This document shows positions 60,291 through 64,000 of a DNA stretch of 64,000 nucleotides, piece after piece. Position numbers and translations under genes: made by a program. This DNA comes from Chamaea fasciata (lineage: Eukaryota > Chordata > Aves > Passeriformes > Sylviidae), in contig JARCOQ010000002.1 of assembly GCA_029207755.1 (NCBI GenBank), positions 87,322,087 through 87,386,086 of the forward strand, read 5' to 3'. Under the pieces are notes generated by a model. It was not told where the DNA came from. It made no database searches and saw only the letters and a program-made list of their open reading frames with translations. Each line of letters opens with the position of its first letter. Position 1 is the stretch's first letter.

Positions 60291-63283
60291 ATCCATTGAA
60301 TGTAATAAAACTGAAAAGAGTGAGGGTGTCATTAAATAAAGAGCTATAAAGTATGCTTCCAGACAAATCTAAACCATCATTAACACTGTAGTATAAAAGG
60401 GTGCAGGGTTCTCAGTGCCTATTACACTGTCCTTAATGTCATTTTTCTTTATTATGAATAAGGACTACAAGGCAGTAGGATTTATTTAGGCACTCTCTTT
60501 ACAACAAAATTTATCCTCAAAAAGCTTCACAAAATCTCTTGATCATATTGTGAAATGTGAGAAAAGTACCTCCAAGGCCAATAAATCTCTTTGTTTTTTG
60601 CAAAATCTTTCTGATATGATATCATTTTTTACATATCTGTCAGAATTTTGTTAAAATCTTGCGTATTTTTACAGTATTCTGAGGTTACACTTTTCTTTCT
60701 CCTATTCCATTTTTGTCTGAAAAGAGAAGATACATATTTGAAAAGAGATATGCAGAGAACATGAGTCTAGCAGTCTGTGTTTTTGGAGCTCATTTTTTTT
60801 AATTGAAGGTTTGTCTGTTTTCATATGGTTTTCACTAAAATTCTCTGTAGTTTTACAAAAGAGACTAAGTCTTCATTCCTCTCACATTAAAAATCTGCAT
60901 TTTACAAAAGAAATGCCTAATATAGTACTCCTGAGAGCCCAACAAAGAAACTCCTAAATGAATAATTAAGAGGTGAATTAATGTTTTTATGATTCAAAAT
61001 CTGGGAATATAAATGGAGGGATGTTGCGTCATCATGTGGGCTGCAAACAGAATAAAGGGTTATGTTAAATGAACACTGAAAATAGAAACTTTGCTTCTTC
61101 CTCTACAGTTCCTTGTTGAAGCCAACCGCTTGATAATTACTCTTGACTATTTCCAAATCCCATCACAAGAACTGTCTTTTCCTCAGCCAAGGAATTCTAA
61201 TTCACTTCTGCTCTAATTAAAGAACCAGACCTTTCTCCTAGGACTCAGTCTTTCCTGGACTCGCTGTTAATATCAAAACTTGCCCACTTGTCCACTTCAC
61301 CCTCACTATCTGGGCTGTATGAAAATTCTTATGTCCTACACAGCTTGCTTATATATAAGGAGAGTAATTCAATCCCTCCCTATGTGTTGTGATCAAGGCC
61401 CTAGATCATTCCTTGCACGACTCACACTGCATCTGAAATGATCTTCAAGGACTCCTGCTGGCTTCAAAGAAACAGATTTTGTTTAGCATTTTAGCAGAGC
61501 AGCTTTACTAAAGAACGGCTCCGCAGCTTTGGAGCATGGCACTCCTTAAAATAAGTGGAAAATGTAGAAACTGTGTCCTTCCTTCATAAATTTGATTCTG
61601 TATGATCTCCTGATGTGTGTTCACACCAGTGGGCTCTGTCTGTTATCCTTGAGTATTCAAAGGTTCCAGCTGATAGGGTCTTTTTAATGCAGTTTTCTCC
61701 AATGGACATACCACCCATTGAAAACACCAGTTTGGTGTATCACTAAGCATACATTTTATGAAAAGGTGATGTCCACATTATTGCACATGATGTTCATGAC
61801 AAGAAATAAGTTCTTGTATCCATGATATTGAGAGGACTTCATCTGATCAGCAGGGAGTGTGCCTTAACCTAAAGAGAAGGAAAAACAACATTTTACTCCC
61901 TTTGTGTTTCTCATAAATAATTCTAAACAAGTGCCTCCAACTTCTAGTGATGGAGGGTGTTATAGTCTGCTCCATAGGCACTCCACTCCAGCAGTCTTCA
62001 GAGTGCTTTGGCAAAAAGACCAAAGGCTGTGAGCAATATTCTCTGCCCTCTGTAGTGCAAAGCTTTGGTCCTCAGTAGGTGTAGGACACCAGGTTTATGT
62101 GTGCCATGATATCAGGAGATAAATTTACTGGATTTTCACCTGATGTCTTACAACACAGGAACATCAGGGCTTTGTCCTTAATACAACATCTGTATTCTTT
62201 TGCATCTAATAACTGCCCTCATCCTCAGTATTTCTTTGTACAACCCAAATGCACTTTTTTGTAATCTCACTTATCTTTACAGTGTTGGAGGTTCTTTCCC
62301 TAATTTCACCACTACTTTATTGCAAGTTCTTTTCACCCTTTTTCCTAACTCTAGTAATGGACTTTGGGTCACTGCCTTATCAAGTACATCTTTCTTGCTT
62401 CCCAACAGGGCAGAGGGCTACATCAAACATCTCTGCTTTTGGCTGACTGGTATCTGAATTTGGCCTACAGTGGCCTCCACCAGCATGTCTGACCTGCAAT
62501 TCAAACTCCTCTTCTTCAGGAGCATAGCATGTGTCCTTTACAGATTTCTCTGCTGAGCCTGTTTTATATGGATAGGCTGTCTCTGGGCTAGTGCTATGCC
62601 AGAGCTTTATGGTGGTTTCAGTTCCCTTGGCTCGTGAGGCAAATGCTGTTTTTTTACAGCAGAGACATGCATAGGGGATTATGGCTGTGGTAGGTAGGTT
62701 GTTATGACTTGTCCTCAGAGGAGGAATTCCCACAAGCAAGGTGCATGACATGTTGCATGTGTTTGTCATGTAAAACCAGCTGTGAAGCACTTTATGACAC
62801 CTCCTTGAGAAGGGCTGCCTTATGTGTAAAATTATCCGTAAACAAATGAAACCTGCAGTCCTGCACAGGACCACAGGACTCTGTGTTATTCTGTGTCTGA
62901 AAGAATGTCACCCCTTGGCAACAATATCATCACACCCGAGACTTTTTATTACAATGAATTTCAGAGGCCTTCTGCTGACACCCAGCCCGACCTGATTTCT
63001 CTAATGCACATTCTGCATGTTCATATTCCTCAAGGCACTTCATTTGCCATGGTCAGCTCTGCGTCTATCTTTGAAACAGTCTTAAAGTTTCTTATTTCCC
63101 TTCTCAAAGTCTCCTCCCCATGCTGAAATAGCATGTCACATTTGAAGCAATTGTTTTCAAGTGAAAATGCTGCTGTAGTACCCCTGGTTCCCCACACTCC
63201 AGGCTGGCAGTCAGCATCAGTCTTCCAGTGCAAGCCAAGGTGGTTGGTAAGCAGAGAGTGGACACAAAAGCAAAACTGGCCAA
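60291..63283. other. Unique DNA, no gene recognised; one unassigned 164-codon frame
   Basis: A 164-codon minus-strand frame at 62380-62874 has a plausible-looking acidic stretch (APEEEEFELQV) but no recognisable family, and plus-strand frames overlap it. The rest of the stretch has only short frames. Confidence 0.4.
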
Positions 63284-63525
63284 AAATCATAGGATCATAT
63301 AATGTTAAGAGTTGGAAGGGATCTTAAAAATCATCTAGACCCACCCCACACCGTTGTGGTGAGAAACACCTCCCACTAGACCAGTTGCTCAAGGCCTTAT
63401 GCAGCCTTGCCTTGAACACTGTCAGAGTTGGTGCAACCTCCCTGGGCAAACCGTTAATTGTCTCACCACACTCACAGTAAAGACTTTCTTCCTAAAAAAC
63501 CCCTACCCTCCTGCTCATTGCTTTA
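63284..63525 (-). mobile_element. CR1 LINE, 3' tail fragment
   Basis: On the plus strand the segment reads CATAGGATCAT, GTTGGAAGGGATCTTAA, TCATCTAGACC, ACCTCCCACTAGACCAGTTG and CTTGAACACTGTCAGAG. It is the reverse complement of the CR1 3' tail. It keeps only the non-coding tail and the last stretch of ORF2, so it is a severely truncated, inactive copy. Confidence 0.9.
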
Positions 63526-64000
63526 AGAAAGGACCAAAATTAACTTGGATGGAGCATTTCCCACTGCTTCTGCTGGCACAAGCAAAGAGTGTCTCCATGA
63601 TACACTGCATAGCCAGCCCTACCAGCTGCCCTAGGAGTAGCTGAAAATCCAAAGGAAAAGAAAAAAAAAAAATCTGAGCTAGTGAATTAGGAAATGGTGC
63701 TCAGGAGCACTGGGATGGCTTAACATCTGATTGTAAGTTTGGTAGGGTTTGTTTATTTTGGGGTATTTTTTGTTGTTTTTGTTTTTGTTTTTTTAAAATT
63801 TGCTAAATAACATAATGACTGGTTTGTACTCAAAAAGGTGTTGAAATTATGTCTGTTGAATAGCTGCTACCCCACAGTTAAGAGATAGAAGTTCAGAAGA
63901 CATAAGCAGGCCCACTTAAAAGTCAGTTACAGAGGAGATTTTGTGGGTAAAAGTGTGGCTACTAAGATAAAAGCTTTAAAATACTCAAAGACCTTTTTCC
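63526..64000. other. Unique DNA, no gene recognised
   Basis: No coding segment is visible. A T/TTG-rich tract lies at about 63745-63796 and a short A run at 63660-63673. Confidence 0.4.

Noticed and set aside
62380..62874. 164-codon open frame on the minus strand
   Set aside because: It contains an acidic stretch but resembles no known family, and plus-strand frames overlap it. No transcript signal is visible.
1..64000. Search for CRISPR arrays, tRNA or rRNA genes, telomeric repeats and bacterial-type operons
   Set aside because: None seen; the sequence is vertebrate nuclear DNA in character.

Overview
The window looks like nuclear DNA from a bird. It is AT-rich, has short open frames only, and carries truncated CR1 LINEs, solo or partial avian-type endogenous retroviral LTRs and one MIR-like SINE. 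I see no bacterial operons, rRNA, tRNA or CRISPR. No complete protein-coding gene is visible. The longest open frames are 150-180 codons and match no family I recognise, so the stretch reads as a gene desert or the inside of a very large intron.

Layout. 1-12.5 kb is mostly unique AT-rich DNA. It has a GGTA microsatellite, one small candidate exon with a good splice donor (3760-3868, minus strand) and a GC-richer patch at 9.65-10.34 kb with relayed open frames. 12.56-12.96 kb is a CR1 3' end. 13-29.5 kb is unique sequence apart from homopolymer tracts, a trace of an old interspersed repeat at 16.6 kb and a MIR-like SINE interrupted by 43 A's at 21.6 kb. A solo LTR with a near-perfect 5-bp target duplication lies at 29.56-29.84 kb, and a second, different LTR fragment at 35.7-35.9 kb. 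42.6-44.3 kb is a long but internally deleted CR1 on the plus strand (copy A). An (AAAG)18 microsatellite follows at 46.2 kb. 54.0-56.1 kb is another CR1 on the minus strand (copy B). Two more CR1 3' ends, both on the minus strand, lie at 59.7-60.3 kb and 63.3-63.5 kb.

The most notable signal is the CR1 pair A/B. Their last ~780 bp are about 99% identical by eye, in inverted orientation and ~9.8 kb apart, and share the same premature stops. The endonuclease segments of the same two elements are only about 82% identical, and their internal deletions differ. This mosaic suggests ectopic gene conversion or a shared inactive subfamily 3' end, and it creates a near-identical inverted repeat that could promote inversion of the interval.

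I found no undescribed biological system. All identity estimates and alignments were made by eye, and repeat families were assigned from memory of their consensus features, without a database search.
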